From Candidatus Corynebacterium faecigallinarum (GTDB taxonomy: Bacteria; Actinomycetota; Actinomycetes; Mycobacteriales; Mycobacteriaceae): a stretch of 64,000 nucleotides of DNA. A program made the position numbers and the translations under genes. Positions 17,489 through 26,227 of this stretch are shown in pieces. The notes beneath the pieces are model-generated. The model saw only the letters and a program-made list of their open reading frames with translations, had not been told where the DNA came from and ran no database searches. The stretch's first letter is position 1, and each line of letters opens with the position of its first letter. The DNA is taken from positions 62,001-126,000 of the forward strand of contig DWVP01000022.1 in NCBI GenBank assembly GCA_019120175.1, in the 5' to 3' direction.

Positions 17489-17560
17489 ATGTCAGCAAAG
17501 TGGGATGAATCGCTGGGTTCTCGCCCGGACCTACGGCGAGTCGTCCCACGAATCTGACAT
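17489..17560. repeat. Palindromic repeat family 1, copy B (convergent junction)
   Basis: The left arm begins ATGTCAGCAAAGTGGGATGA and the right arm, in reverse complement, begins ATGTCAGATTCGTGGGACGA; both continue into an ATCGCTG/CTCGCCG-type end. Total length is 72 bp. It lies between the convergent CCC1-like and LysE-like genes. Confidence 0.8.
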
Positions 17561-17573
17561 CAGGGTTCCGACG

Positions 17574-18245
17574 TCAGACGAGCAGGGCGTCCACCAGCAG
17601 CCAGCCACCGAAAACGGTGAGGAATACTCCAGAGCCGAGACTGACCGCGAGGTTCAGGCGAGGTCGACTCTGCAGCAGGGCACGCGCCAGCACCGCGACA
17701 CTGGAGTAGACCAGCAGTGCCTCGATGATGAAGATTCCGCCGAGCAACGTGATCTGGATGCCGGACGCCCACCCGCCGGGGGTGAGGAACTGGGGCAGCA
17801 GGGCCAGCAGCAGCATCAGGCCCTTCGGGTTGATTCCGCTGACGCCCATGCCACGCAGGTAGGAACCCAGCAGTCCGTTGTCTGTTGATCCGTCACTGGC
17901 AGCGCCGCCTCCTGTCGCGGACACGGCGTCGGAGGAGACCAGTGCGCTGGCGGGGCGGCGCAGGCTGACCAGGGTGCTGATGCCCAGGTAGATGATGTAG
18001 CAGGAGCCGATCACCGTGAGCAGGGTCAGTGCGGCCGGGTTGGCGGCGACGAGTGCGCCGATTCCGACGGCGATGACCCCGACCATGATCACGTATCCAC
18101 TGGCCAGTCCGAGGACCGGCGCGGCCAGGGCGCGTGAGGACGGCGACTTCAGGCCGGCGCCGATGGCGTAGGCCCAGTCGGCTCCGGGCATGAGGGCGAA
18201 GAGGCCGGCGGTGACGGCGAACTGCAGGACGAGAGCTGTTTCCAC
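17574..18245 (-). CDS. LysE/RhtB-family amino-acid exporter
   Basis: A 223-aa membrane protein with about six hydrophobic segments. The N-terminus (TAGLFALMPGADWAYAIGAG) carries the conserved PG motif of LysE/RhtB translocators, and GINPKGLMLLLALLPQFL is the second family landmark. A Ser/Gly/Asp-rich cytoplasmic loop lies around residues 100-120. It is divergent from an Lrp-type regulator with an inverted repeat between them, the usual arrangement for a regulator that switches on amino-acid efflux. Which amino acid is exported cannot be deduced. Confidence 0.85.
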   Translation of the reverse strand: METALVLQFAVTAGLFALMPGADWAYAIGAGLKSPSSRALAAPVLGLASGYVIMVGVIAVGIGALVAANPAALTLLTVIGSCYIIYLGISTLVSLRRPASALVSSDAVSATGGGAASDGSTDNGLLGSYLRGMGVSGINPKGLMLLLALLPQFLTPGGWASGIQITLLGGIFIIEALLVYSSVAVLARALLQSRPRLNLAVSLGSGVFLTVFGGWLLVDALLV

Positions 18246-18259
18246 AGGTCACAAGTCTA

Positions 18260-18319
18260 TTGCAGAATCCCGGGAAGGTGTTTCGAACTTTTCGAGCTAA
18301 CACCGGACTCTATGCAATA
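18260..18319. promoter_or_regulatory. Inverted repeat in the lysE-type/lrp-type divergent promoter
   Basis: TATTGCA at 18260-18266 and TGCAATA at 18313-18319 are perfect inverted copies 46 bp apart. They flank an AT-richer stretch with the repeated hexamer TTTCGA. This is a plausible binding site for the Lrp-type protein encoded next to it. Confidence 0.5.
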
Positions 18320-18328
18320 ATTAACCAG

Positions 18329-18757
18329 ATGGACAAGATTGACCGGGAAATAATTTCACTGCTACGTGAGGATGGCCGGATAAGTGTCACCGACCTTGCG
18401 ACCCGCGTGCGCCTCAGCGTCTCCACCTGTCATCGGCGGCTGAAGGAACTCGAGTCCAGCGGTGTGATCCTCGGCTACCGCGCGGAGGTGGATCCGACGA
18501 AGCTGGGGCTGTCCTTCGAGGCGGTGGTCATGGTGACCATGGGGCGGACGGACCAGTCCACCATCGCCGCGTTCGAGAAGGCGGTGGTTGAGCAGGAGGC
18601 CATCGTTTCCGCCGAGCGCATGTTCGGCGAGACCGACTACATGCTTCGCACCCTGACCAACGATCTGGCCGGATACCAGGAGCTCTACGACACGGTGCTG
18701 GGCACACTCCCCGGGGTCGAGCGGTTGACCTCCACGATGGTGATGAAGCGCCTCTGA
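18329..18757 (+). CDS. Lrp/AsnC-family transcriptional regulator
   Basis: A 142-aa regulator. The N-terminal helix-turn-helix (MDKIDREIISLLREDGRIS, then LATRVRLSVSTCHRRLKEL) is typical, and a C-terminal RAM ligand-binding domain follows (about residues 65-142, with FEAVVMVTMG and FGETDYMLRTL). The ATG of MDKIDRE matches family N-termini; the upstream in-frame ATG would add 23 atypical residues. It is divergent from the LysE-type exporter and probably regulates it in response to an amino acid. Confidence 0.87.
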   Translation: MDKIDREIISLLREDGRISVTDLATRVRLSVSTCHRRLKELESSGVILGYRAEVDPTKLGLSFEAVVMVTMGRTDQSTIAAFEKAVVEQEAIVSAERMFGETDYMLRTLTNDLAGYQELYDTVLGTLPGVERLTSTMVMKRL

Positions 18758-18765
18758 TCCAGGCC

Positions 18766-18836
18766 ATGTCAGAAACGTGGGATGAATCGCTGTGATCCGA
18801 GCGGAAAACCAGCGATCCATCCCACGCTTCTGACAT
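18766..18836. repeat. Palindromic repeat family 1, copy C (convergent junction)
   Basis: This is the best-conserved copy, 71 bp long. The left arm begins ATGTCAGAAACGTGGGATGA and the right arm, in reverse complement, begins ATGTCAGAAGCGTGGGATGG; both arms then share ATCGCTG. It lies between the convergent lrp-type gene and pyc. Confidence 0.85.
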
Positions 18837-18854
18837 CAGGCGAGGCGAGGCGAA

Positions 18855-18882
18855 GGGGGTCGAGGGGGAGGGGGAGGGAGGG
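18855..18882 (+). other. G-quadruplex motif in a purine-only tract
   Basis: Five G runs of 5, 5, 5, 3 and 3 bases are separated by spacers of 4, 1, 1 and 1 nt. They lie inside an almost purine-only plus-strand stretch reaching to about 18926. The tract lies 3' of pyc, between copy C of the palindrome and the pyc stop codon. Confidence 0.6.
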
Positions 18883-18932
18883 TAGAGGGAGAAGGGGAAG
18901 GGGAGAAGGCAGGAAGAGGAGAGCAGCCGGGG

Positions 18933-21900
18933 CTACTCCACCACGACGAGCAGGTCGCCGCCCTCCACCTTCGTCGGCTTGGTCATGACGACCCGGGCGA
19001 CCTTGCCGTCGACCGGGGCGGTGATGGTGGCCTCCATCTTCATGGCCTCGATCACGGCCACGGCATCGCCGGCCTTCACCTCGTCGCCGACCGACGCGGT
19101 GACCGTGACGGCACCGGCGAACGGGGCGGCGACGTGCCCGGCCACAGCCGGATCAGCCTTCTCCGCGGCCGCGGTGACCGATTCGACGGACCGGTCACGC
19201 ACCCGCATCGGGCGGATCTGCCCGTTGACGTTCATCACGACCTGACGCATGCCCTTCTCGTCGGGCTCACCGACGGCGTCCAGGCGGACCACCATCGGCG
19301 GGTTGTTCTTGATCCGCACCGCGGTCTCCTCGCCCTCCTGCAGGCCGTAGAAGAACTGGCGGTCAGACAGCACCGAGGTGTCGCCGAAGGTGCGCAGATG
19401 CTCCTCGAAGCCGGCAGACTCCTTCGGGAACAGCAGGCGGCTCAGGGCGTCCCGGCGCTCCTGGCTGGACTCGCCCTCCAGGTGAGCCTCCTCCTCGGCG
19501 GGGATCTCGGTGACGCGCGAGGCGGTGGATGCGCGTCCCTCCAGGGCCTTGGTGCGCAGCGGCTCCGGCCAGCCACCGGGCGGGGTGCCCAGCTCGCCGC
19601 GCAGGAAGGCGATCACGGACGCGGGGATGTCGTACTTCTGCGGGTCGGCGGCGAACTCCTCGACCGAGACTCCGGCGCCGACGAGGTGCAGCGCCAGGTC
19701 TCCGACGACCTTGGAGGACGGGGTGACCTTGGTCGGCCGCCCCAGCAGGTTGTTGACCCCGGCGTAGGCGTCCTCGATGAGCTCGAAGCGGTCACCGAGG
19801 CCCAGCGCCACGGCCTGGGTGCGCAGGTTGGACAGCTGACCACCGGGGATCTCGTGGGCGTACACCCGGCCGGTCGGCCCTGCCAGCCCGGACTCAAAGG
19901 GGCTGTAGAGCGAACGCACGGCCTCCCAGTAGGGCTCCATGGAGTTCACGGCGTCCAAGGAGATGCCGGTGTCACGCTCGGTGTGGGCGAAGGCGGCGAC
20001 GATCGCCGACAGCGACGGCTGAGAGGTCGTCCCGGCCATCGACGCCGAGGCACCGTCGACCGCGTCCGCCCCGGCGTTCGCCGCGGCGAGGTAGGTGGCG
20101 AGCTGACCACCGGCGGTGTCGTGGGTGTGGACGTGCACCGGCAGGTCGAAGTTCTTGCGCAGAGCGGTGACCAGTGTGGTCGCCGCGGCCGGACGCAGCA
20201 GTCCGGCCATGTCCTTGATCGCCAGGACGTGGGCGCCAGACTCGACGATCTTCTCGGCGAGCTTCAGGTAGTAGTCGAGGGTGTAGAGCTTCTCGTCCGG
20301 GTTCGACAGGTCACCGGCGTAGGCCATCGCGACCTCGGCGACTCCGGTCCCGGTCTCCAGGACCGCGTCGATGGCGGTGCGCATCTGGTCGATGTCATTG
20401 AGGGCGTCGAAGATGCGGAAGATGTCCACACCGGACTTCGCGGCCTCGGCGACGAAGGACTTCGCCACGACGTCGGGGTAGGGGGTGTAGCCGACGGTGT
20501 TGCGGCCGCGCAGCAGCATCTGGATGTTGGTGTTCGGCATCACCTCGCGCAGCTGGTCCAGGCGCTCCCACGGGTTTTCGTGGAGGAACTGCAGGGCGAC
20601 GTCGTAGGTCGCGCCACCCCAGGCCTCGACGGAGAGAAGTTCCGGGGTGAGCCGTCCGACGGCTTCTGCCGCGGAGATCAGCGAGGCGGTGCGCACCCGG
20701 GTGGCCAGCAGCGACTGGTGGGCGTCGCGGAAGGTGGTGTCGGTGACGGCCAGCGCCTTCTGGGCGCGCAGCTGTCGGGCGAACTCCGCCGGGCCGACCT
20801 CGAGCAGGCGGTCGCGGGTGCCGAGCGGCATCGGCGGTGCCATGACACCTTCACCGGTGGTCTTCGCGTCGCGCGGGGTGACGACCGAGGGCAACTTGCG
20901 GCGGGGGACGATATCGGTCGGGCGGTCGCCGTTGGGCCGGTTGACGGTCACGTCGGCGAGGAAGTCGAGCAGTCGGCCCGGCTCGTCGTCGGCCGGCGGG
21001 GCGGCCAGCAGGTGCGGGTGGTCGGCGATGAAGGACGTGGCGATGCGCTTGGTCTGGAAGTCCTCCTCGCGCAGCAGGGCCCGCAGGAAGCCGATGTTGG
21101 TGGCGACACCGGAGACGGTGAACTCGTTGAGGGCACGCTGGGCACGGGTGACCGCCTGGTTGAAGTCCGCGCCACGGCAGGTCATCTTCACCAGCATGGA
21201 GTCGAAGTGTGCGGTGATCTCGCCACCGAGCGACGCCGCCCCGTCGAGACGCACGCCAGCGCCACCCGGGGAACGGTAGGCGGTGATGACACCGGTGTCC
21301 GGACGGAAGCCGTTGTTCGGGTCCTCGGTGGTGATGCGGGTCTGCAGGGCCGCGCCGCGCAGCTGGATGCTGTCCTGGCTCAGGCCCATGTCCTCCAGCG
21401 ATGCGCCGGCGAGGATGTTCATCTGCGCCTTGACCAGGTCGACGGAGGTGACCTCCTCGGTGACGGTGTGCTCGACCTGGATACGCGGGTTCATCTCGAT
21501 GAAGACGTGATTCTCGTTCTCGTCGACGAGGAACTCCACGGTGCCGGCGCCGTAGTAGTTGATTGACTCGCAGAACTTCACCGCGTCCGCGCAGATCCGG
21601 TCGCGCAACTCTTCCGAGATGTGCTGTGCCGGGGCGATCTCCACGACCTTCTGGTGGCGACGCTGCAGGGAGCAGTCACGCTCGTACAGGTGGATGATGT
21701 TGCCCTGGGTGTCACCGAGGATCTGGACCTCGATGTGCTGCGGGTTGATCACCGCACGTTCGATGTACACCCGACCGTCACCGAAGGCGGCGGCAGCCTC
21801 GCGGGATGCCTCGGCGGCCTTGGCGCGCAGTTCCTCGGGGGAGCCGACAAAGCGCATCCCTCGTCCGCCACCACCGGCGACGGCCTTGACGAACAGCGGG

Positions 21901-22373
21901 TAGGCGCGTCCCTCGGCATAGGAGACCAGCTCGTCGAGGTCCTCGCTGGGCTCGGAGTCGTCCAGGATCGGCAGGCCGGCCTTGCGGGCGGCTTCCACCG
22001 CCGCGGACTTGTCGCCGGTCAGATCCAGAGTCTCCGGCGACGGCCCGATGAAGGTCAGTCCGTTCTCGGCGCACTTACGTGCCAGGGCCGCGTTCTCGGA
22101 GAGGAACCCGTATCCGGGGTAGACGGCGTCCGCCCCGGTCTGCACCGCGGCGCGGATGATCTCGTCGGGGTCGAGGTACGCCTTGACCGGCGAACCTTCG
22201 GTGCCGATGCGCACGGCTTCGTCGGCGAAGGCGCGGTGGAAGGAGTTGCGGTCCTCGCGGGGGTACACCGCGACGGTGGACGCACCGGTCTCGTAGGCGG
22301 CGCGGAAGGCGCGGACGGCGATCTCGCCGCGGTTGGCGACGACGATCTTGGAGAATGACGGTAGGGGAGCCAT
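18933..22373 (-). CDS. pyc: Pyruvate carboxylase
   Basis: A 1146-aa biotin enzyme that carboxylates pyruvate to oxaloacetate for anaplerosis. The biotin carboxylase domain occupies about residues 5-450 (ANRGEIAVRAFRA, GGGGRGMRFV, EMNPRIQVEHTVTE). The carboxyltransferase domain is about 530-800 (TDTTFRDAHQSLLATRVR), followed by the allosteric/linker region. The C-terminal biotinyl domain has EAMKMEA with the biotinylated K1112. The ATG of MAPLPSF is chosen because an AAAGGA ribosome site lies upstream. Length matches the C. glutamicum enzyme. Its position beside prpDBC is a C3-metabolism grouping. Confidence 0.96.
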   Translation of the reverse strand: MAPLPSFSKIVVANRGEIAVRAFRAAYETGASTVAVYPREDRNSFHRAFADEAVRIGTEGSPVKAYLDPDEIIRAAVQTGADAVYPGYGFLSENAALARKCAENGLTFIGPSPETLDLTGDKSAAVEAARKAGLPILDDSEPSEDLDELVSYAEGRAYPLFVKAVAGGGGRGMRFVGSPEELRAKAAEASREAAAAFGDGRVYIERAVINPQHIEVQILGDTQGNIIHLYERDCSLQRRHQKVVEIAPAQHISEELRDRICADAVKFCESINYYGAGTVEFLVDENENHVFIEMNPRIQVEHTVTEEVTSVDLVKAQMNILAGASLEDMGLSQDSIQLRGAALQTRITTEDPNNGFRPDTGVITAYRSPGGAGVRLDGAASLGGEITAHFDSMLVKMTCRGADFNQAVTRAQRALNEFTVSGVATNIGFLRALLREEDFQTKRIATSFIADHPHLLAAPPADDEPGRLLDFLADVTVNRPNGDRPTDIVPRRKLPSVVTPRDAKTTGEGVMAPPMPLGTRDRLLEVGPAEFARQLRAQKALAVTDTTFRDAHQSLLATRVRTASLISAAEAVGRLTPELLSVEAWGGATYDVALQFLHENPWERLDQLREVMPNTNIQMLLRGRNTVGYTPYPDVVAKSFVAEAAKSGVDIFRIFDALNDIDQMRTAIDAVLETGTGVAEVAMAYAGDLSNPDEKLYTLDYYLKLAEKIVESGAHVLAIKDMAGLLRPAAATTLVTALRKNFDLPVHVHTHDTAGGQLATYLAAANAGADAVDGASASMAGTTSQPSLSAIVAAFAHTERDTGISLDAVNSMEPYWEAVRSLYSPFESGLAGPTGRVYAHEIPGGQLSNLRTQAVALGLGDRFELIEDAYAGVNNLLGRPTKVTPSSKVVGDLALHLVGAGVSVEEFAADPQKYDIPASVIAFLRGELGTPPGGWPEPLRTKALEGRASTASRVTEIPAEEEAHLEGESSQERRDALSRLLFPKESAGFEEHLRTFGDTSVLSDRQFFYGLQEGEETAVRIKNNPPMVVRLDAVGEPDEKGMRQVVMNVNGQIRPMRVRDRSVESVTAAAEKADPAVAGHVAAPFAGAVTVTASVGDEVKAGDAVAVIEAMKMEATITAPVDGKVARVVMTKPTKVEGGDLLVVVE

Positions 22374-22440
22374 GTGGTGGCGTCCTTTCGGTCGGGCGGG
22401 GGCGGGGTGTTGTCCCACGCGTCCCGGGGCTATTTCTGCA

Positions 22441-22475
22441 GCTGGTCTATCCGGCTGGTCTATCCGGCAATTGTA
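22441..22475 (-). promoter_or_regulatory. pyc promoter -10 and tandem 13-bp leader repeat
   Basis: On the minus strand a TACAAT hexamer (22470-22475) is followed by two perfect tandem copies of CGGATAGACCAGC (22454-22466 and 22441-22453). The expected start site falls at the beginning of the repeat, about 90 nt before the pyc ATG. The repeat would therefore lie at the 5' end of the mRNA. Confidence 0.5.
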
Positions 22476-22598
22476 GGGGGTTCACAAACACCACAGGCCC
22501 AGCAATACACGTCGCGACTGCGGTGCTTCACCGGACCTGAGGTGGCTACTGTGCCGTGGGGGCGTGCCTGTCACACCGGTGACGGCGTGACAAACGGC

Positions 22599-23756
22599 CT
22601 AGTTCTTGCTGCTGTTGACGGCGTCGGCGACGTTGCGCTGCGGGACGCCGTTGTAGGCGCTCAGCGGGCGGATCAGGGCGTTGGACTCGTTCTGCTCCAC
22701 GATGTGCGCGGTCCAGCCGACGACGCGGGAGATCACGAAGATCGGGGTGAAGAACGGGATGTCGATGCCGAGCATGTAGTAGGTCGGGCCGGCGGGGAAG
22801 TCGAGGTTCGGCAGGATGCCGGTGCGCTTCTCCATGGCCGCCTGCATGTTGTCGTACATCTGGACCCACTTGTCACCGTCGTGATTGGCGGCGGTGCGGC
22901 GCATGGCGGCCTCCATGGACGGCACGCGCGAGTCGCCCTTCTTGTACACACGGTGGCCGAAGCCCATGATCTTCTCTTTGTTGTCGGCCTTGTTCAGGAC
23001 CCACTCCTCGGCCTTCGCCGGGTCGTCGACCTCGATGAAGTTGTGCATCACGGCCTCGTTGGCACCACCGTGCAGGGCACCCTTGAGGGCGCCGACGGCA
23101 CCGGTGACTGCGGAGTAGACGTCCGAGGTGGTGGAGGTGATCACGCGACCGGTGAAGGTCGAGGCGTTGAAGGAATGCTCGGCGTAGAGAATGAGCGACT
23201 CGTCGAATGCCTTGACGTCGTCGACCATGTTGGCCGGGGACTCCGGGGTGTCACCGAAGCACATGTACAGGAAGTTGGACGCGATACCGCGGGTACGCGA
23301 CGGCGGGATGTACTCCAGGTCGCGGCGACGACGCAGGTCGTAGGCCACGATGCCGGGCAGCTTGGCCAGCAGGTTCACGCCGGTGCGGCGCACGGTGTCG
23401 GCGCTGCTGTCCTCGTTGGTGACGTCCTCGGCACCGAGCCAGCTGATGGCGGTACGCACCACGTCCATCGGGTGGGCCGTCTTGGGCATCGAGTTGATGA
23501 CGTCCAGGAGACTGCGGGACAGCGGGCGCATGGCGCGCTCACGCTGGCCGAACTCCTGGGCCTCGCGCCAGGTGGGCAGCTCACCGTTCCAGAGCAGGTA
23601 GGCGACGTCCTCGAAGGTGCAGTTCTTGACGAGGTCCTGCACGGGGTAGCCGCGGTAGGTCAGGGAGTTGGTCTCCGGGTTGACCTTGGACACGGCCGTC
23701 TCGTCGACGACGACGCCGTTCAGGCCCTTGCGGATCTCGGGGGTGGAATCGCTCAT
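22599..23756 (-). CDS. prpC: 2-methylcitrate synthase / citrate synthase
   Basis: A 385-aa citrate-synthase-fold enzyme that condenses propionyl-CoA with oxaloacetate. N-terminal RKGLNGVVVDETAVSKVNP and YRGYPVQDL are characteristic of the PrpC subfamily. Catalytic-region motifs are ALHGGANEAV, MGFGHRVYKKGD and ISRVVGWTAHIVEQ. It is the last gene of prpD-prpB-prpC, with 43 bp after the prpB stop. C. glutamicum PrpC enzymes also make citrate slowly. Confidence 0.94.
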   Translation of the reverse strand: MSDSTPEIRKGLNGVVVDETAVSKVNPETNSLTYRGYPVQDLVKNCTFEDVAYLLWNGELPTWREAQEFGQRERAMRPLSRSLLDVINSMPKTAHPMDVVRTAISWLGAEDVTNEDSSADTVRRTGVNLLAKLPGIVAYDLRRRRDLEYIPPSRTRGIASNFLYMCFGDTPESPANMVDDVKAFDESLILYAEHSFNASTFTGRVITSTTSDVYSAVTGAVGALKGALHGGANEAVMHNFIEVDDPAKAEEWVLNKADNKEKIMGFGHRVYKKGDSRVPSMEAAMRRTAANHDGDKWVQMYDNMQAAMEKRTGILPNLDFPAGPTYYMLGIDIPFFTPIFVISRVVGWTAHIVEQNESNALIRPLSAYNGVPQRNVADAVNSSKN

Positions 23757-23799
23757 CAGTGGTTCCTCTCGGTGGTTGAGTTGTGGTGGGTAACTCGGG

Positions 23800-24723
23800 T
23801 TACTTGGTGGGGTCGTAGTTCTCGCGGGAGTAGGTGAAGACTCCCTGGTCGAACTCGTTGTACTCGTCGTAACGCAGCAGCTCGTAGAGCCGGGAGCGGT
23901 GCTGCATGCGGTCCAGCCAGTCGGTCTGGGTGCCGGTGGAGGCGATCTCGCCCAGGGCCTGCTCGACCTGTCCCATGGCGATGCGCAGCGTGGTGACCGG
24001 GAAGATGACGGCGTTGAAGCCGATCTCCTCCAGCAACGTGGCCGGCAGCAGCTCGGACTTGCCGAACTCGGTCATGTTCGCCAGCAGCGGGACGTCCACT
24101 GCCGCGCGGAACTTCTCGAAGTCCTCCGGGGTGTGCAGTGCCTCGGTGAAGATCAGGTCGGCACCGGCGTCGGCGTAGGCCTTCGCCCGCTCGATGGCGG
24201 AGTCGATGCCCTCGACACCGGCGGCGTCGGTCCGGGCGCAGATGACGAACTGGTCGTCGCGACGCTCCTTCACCGCGGCGCTGATGCGACGCAGCATGAC
24301 GTCGGCGGGGACGACCTCCTTGCCGTCGAGGTGGCCGCAGCGCTTCGGGTTGACCTGGTCCTCCAGGTGGCAACCCGCGACCCCGGCGTCCTCCAGCTCG
24401 GAGACGGTGCGGGCGGCGGACATCGGCTCACCGAAGCCGGTGTCGGCGTCCACCAGGACCGGCAGGTCGGTGGAGCGGGCGATCTGGCGGGAGCGTCCGG
24501 CGACCTCGGTCAGGGTGGTCAGGCCGATGTCCGGCAGGGCCAGGTCGGCGGAGACCACGGCGCCGGAGACGTAGACGCCCTCGAAGCCGGCCTCCTGGAT
24601 CGCACGGGCGACCAACGGGGAGAAGGCGCCCGGGAGGCGGGTGATCTTCTCCGAGGCCAGGCTCTCCCGGAACGTCTTGCGGCGGTCGGTGGCGGAGACG
24701 TTGCTGGAGTAGAGCCCGGCCAT
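23800..24723 (-). CDS. prpB: 2-methylisocitrate lyase
   Basis: A 307-aa member of the isocitrate lyase/PEP mutase superfamily that splits 2-methylisocitrate into pyruvate and succinate. It shows LPGAFSPLVARAIQEAGFEG, VDADTGFGEP (Mg2+ site) and the active-site cysteine motif NPKRCGHLDGK. The ATG at 24723 starts one nucleotide after the prpD stop codon, so translation is coupled. Much longer readings in this frame overlap prpD and are not real. Confidence 0.94.
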   Translation of the reverse strand: MAGLYSSNVSATDRRKTFRESLASEKITRLPGAFSPLVARAIQEAGFEGVYVSGAVVSADLALPDIGLTTLTEVAGRSRQIARSTDLPVLVDADTGFGEPMSAARTVSELEDAGVAGCHLEDQVNPKRCGHLDGKEVVPADVMLRRISAAVKERRDDQFVICARTDAAGVEGIDSAIERAKAYADAGADLIFTEALHTPEDFEKFRAAVDVPLLANMTEFGKSELLPATLLEEIGFNAVIFPVTTLRIAMGQVEQALGEIASTGTQTDWLDRMQHRSRLYELLRYDEYNEFDQGVFTYSRENYDPTK

Positions 24724-24724
24724 C

Positions 24725-26227
24725 CTAGAACAGCCCCTCGTTGATCTTCGGGGCCTTGGCCAGCACGTCCTCGGAGAAGGTGACGGTGAGCTGGTTGAGC
24801 TCGCCGGCGTCCAGGGACAGGGTGTTCTGCGCGGCCTCGAGGAAGCGGTCCTGCTCCTTCTCGTCGACCAGGCCCTCGGCCAGGGTGCGGAACTTGTTGA
24901 TGTACTGGTCCCGGGTGAAGGGGTGCGCGCCCAGCGGGTGGGCGTCGGCGACGGCCAGCTCGTCCTCGAGGACGGTGCCGTCCTTGAGGGTGATGACGGC
25001 CTTGGCGCCGAAGGCCTTCTCGTTGGGGTCGGTGGAGTGGTAGCGGCGGGTCCACTCCGGGTCCTCGACGGTGGAGATCTTGTTCCACAGCTCGATGGTC
25101 TCCGGACGGTTCGCGCGCTCCGGGGAGTAGCTGCGCTCATGGTGCCACTCGCCGTCCTCCAGGGCCACGGCGAAGATGTACATCACCGAGTGGTCCAGGG
25201 TCTCGCGGGAGGCGTTCGGGTCGAACTTCTGCGGGTCGTTCGCACCGGTGCCGATGACGTAGTGGGTGTGGTGGCTGGTGTGCAGGACGATGGACTCGAC
25301 CTGCGACAGGTCGCTGATCTGCTTGCCCATGCGGCGGGCCAGGTCGATCGGGGCCTGGGACTGGTACTCCGCGGAGTGCTCCTTGGTGTAGGTGTCCAGG
25401 ATGCCGCGCTTCTCCTCGCCGGCACCGGGCAGCGGGACGGTGTAGTTGGCGTCCTTGCCGTCGAGCATCCAGGCGATGAAGCCGTCCTCGCCCTCCCAGA
25501 TGGGGGCGGGGGCGCCCTCGCCGCGCATCGCGCGGTCGACGGACTCGATGGCCATCTTGCCGGCGAAGGCGGGGGCGAAGGCCTTCCAGGAGCTGATCAG
25601 GCCCTTACGGGACTGACGGGTGGCGGTGGTGGTGTGCAGCGCCTGGCCGATGGCCTGGTAGATGGTCTCGGTGTCCAGCTTGAGCAGGGTTCCGATACCG
25701 GCGGCGACCGACGGGCCGAGGTGGGCGACGTGGTCGATCTTGTGCTCGTGCAGGCAAATGCCCTTGACCAGGTCGACCTGGATCTCGTAGCCGGTGACGA
25801 TACCGCGGACCAGGTCGCTGCCGTTGAGTCCCTTGTGCTGGGCGGTGGCCAGGATCGGGGGGATGTTGTCGCCGGGGTGGGAGTACTCGGCGGCGAGGAA
25901 GGTGTCGTGGAAGTCCAGCTCGCGCACGGCGGTGCCGTTGGCCAGGGCGGCCCACTCCGGGGAGTAGGTGCCGGGGACGCCGAAGACGGTGGCGCCCGGG
26001 GAGAACGGGTGGCTCAGGGCCTGGGAGCGAGCGGTCGACGGCGGGCGGCGCAGCACGGAGGCGACGGCGACCGAGGCGTTGTCGATGATGCGGTTGACCG
26101 CCATGTCGGCGGAGTCGGCGGGAACGGCCACCGGGTCGGCCGCGACCTCGGCGACCTTCCAGGCGAGGTGCTCCTTCTGGGGGAAATCCTCTGCGGACGG
26201 GTGGACGCGAACTGAGTGCTTCTCCAC
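24725..26227 (-). CDS. prpD: 2-methylcitrate dehydratase, PrpD type
   Basis: A 500-aa MmgE/PrpD enzyme that dehydrates 2-methylcitrate in the methylcitrate cycle. Family stretches include [13 protein letters not shown] near residue 55, [20 protein letters not shown] (about 110) and [16 protein letters not shown]. It leads the prpDBC operon on the minus strand. No prpR-like activator gene is next to it, unlike the arrangement known from C. glutamicum, so regulation must come from elsewhere. Confidence 0.93.
   Translation of the reverse strand: MEKHSVRVHPSAEDFPQKEHLAWKVAEVAADPVAVPADSADMAVNRIIDNASVAVASVLRRPPSTARSQALSHPFSPGATVFGVPGTYSPEWAALANGTAVRELDFHDTFLAAEYSHPGDNIPPILATAQHKGLNGSDLVRGIVTGYEIQVDLVKGICLHEHKIDHVAHLGPSVAAGIGTLLKLDTETIYQAIGQALHTTTATRQSRKGLISSWKAFAPAFAGKMAIESVDRAMRGEGAPAPIWEGEDGFIAWMLDGKDANYTVPLPGAGEEKRGILDTYTKEHSAEYQSQAPIDLARRMGKQISDLSQVESIVLHTSHHTHYVIGTGANDPQKFDPNASRETLDHSVMYIFAVALEDGEWHHERSYSPERANRPETIELWNKISTVEDPEWTRRYHSTDPNEKAFGAKAVITLKDGTVLEDELAVADAHPLGAHPFTRDQYINKFRTLAEGLVDEKEQDRFLEAAQNTLSLDAGELNQLTVTFSEDVLAKAPKINEGLF

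Noticed and set aside
19134..21566. 810-codon plus-strand frame opposite pyc
   Set aside because: It mirrors the codon periodicity of pyc and has no recognisable domains; pyc is unequivocal.
22569..22592. TGTCAC/GTGACA repeats after prpC as a terminator
   Set aside because: Stems are short, overlap and lack a U-tract; evidence is too weak for a call.
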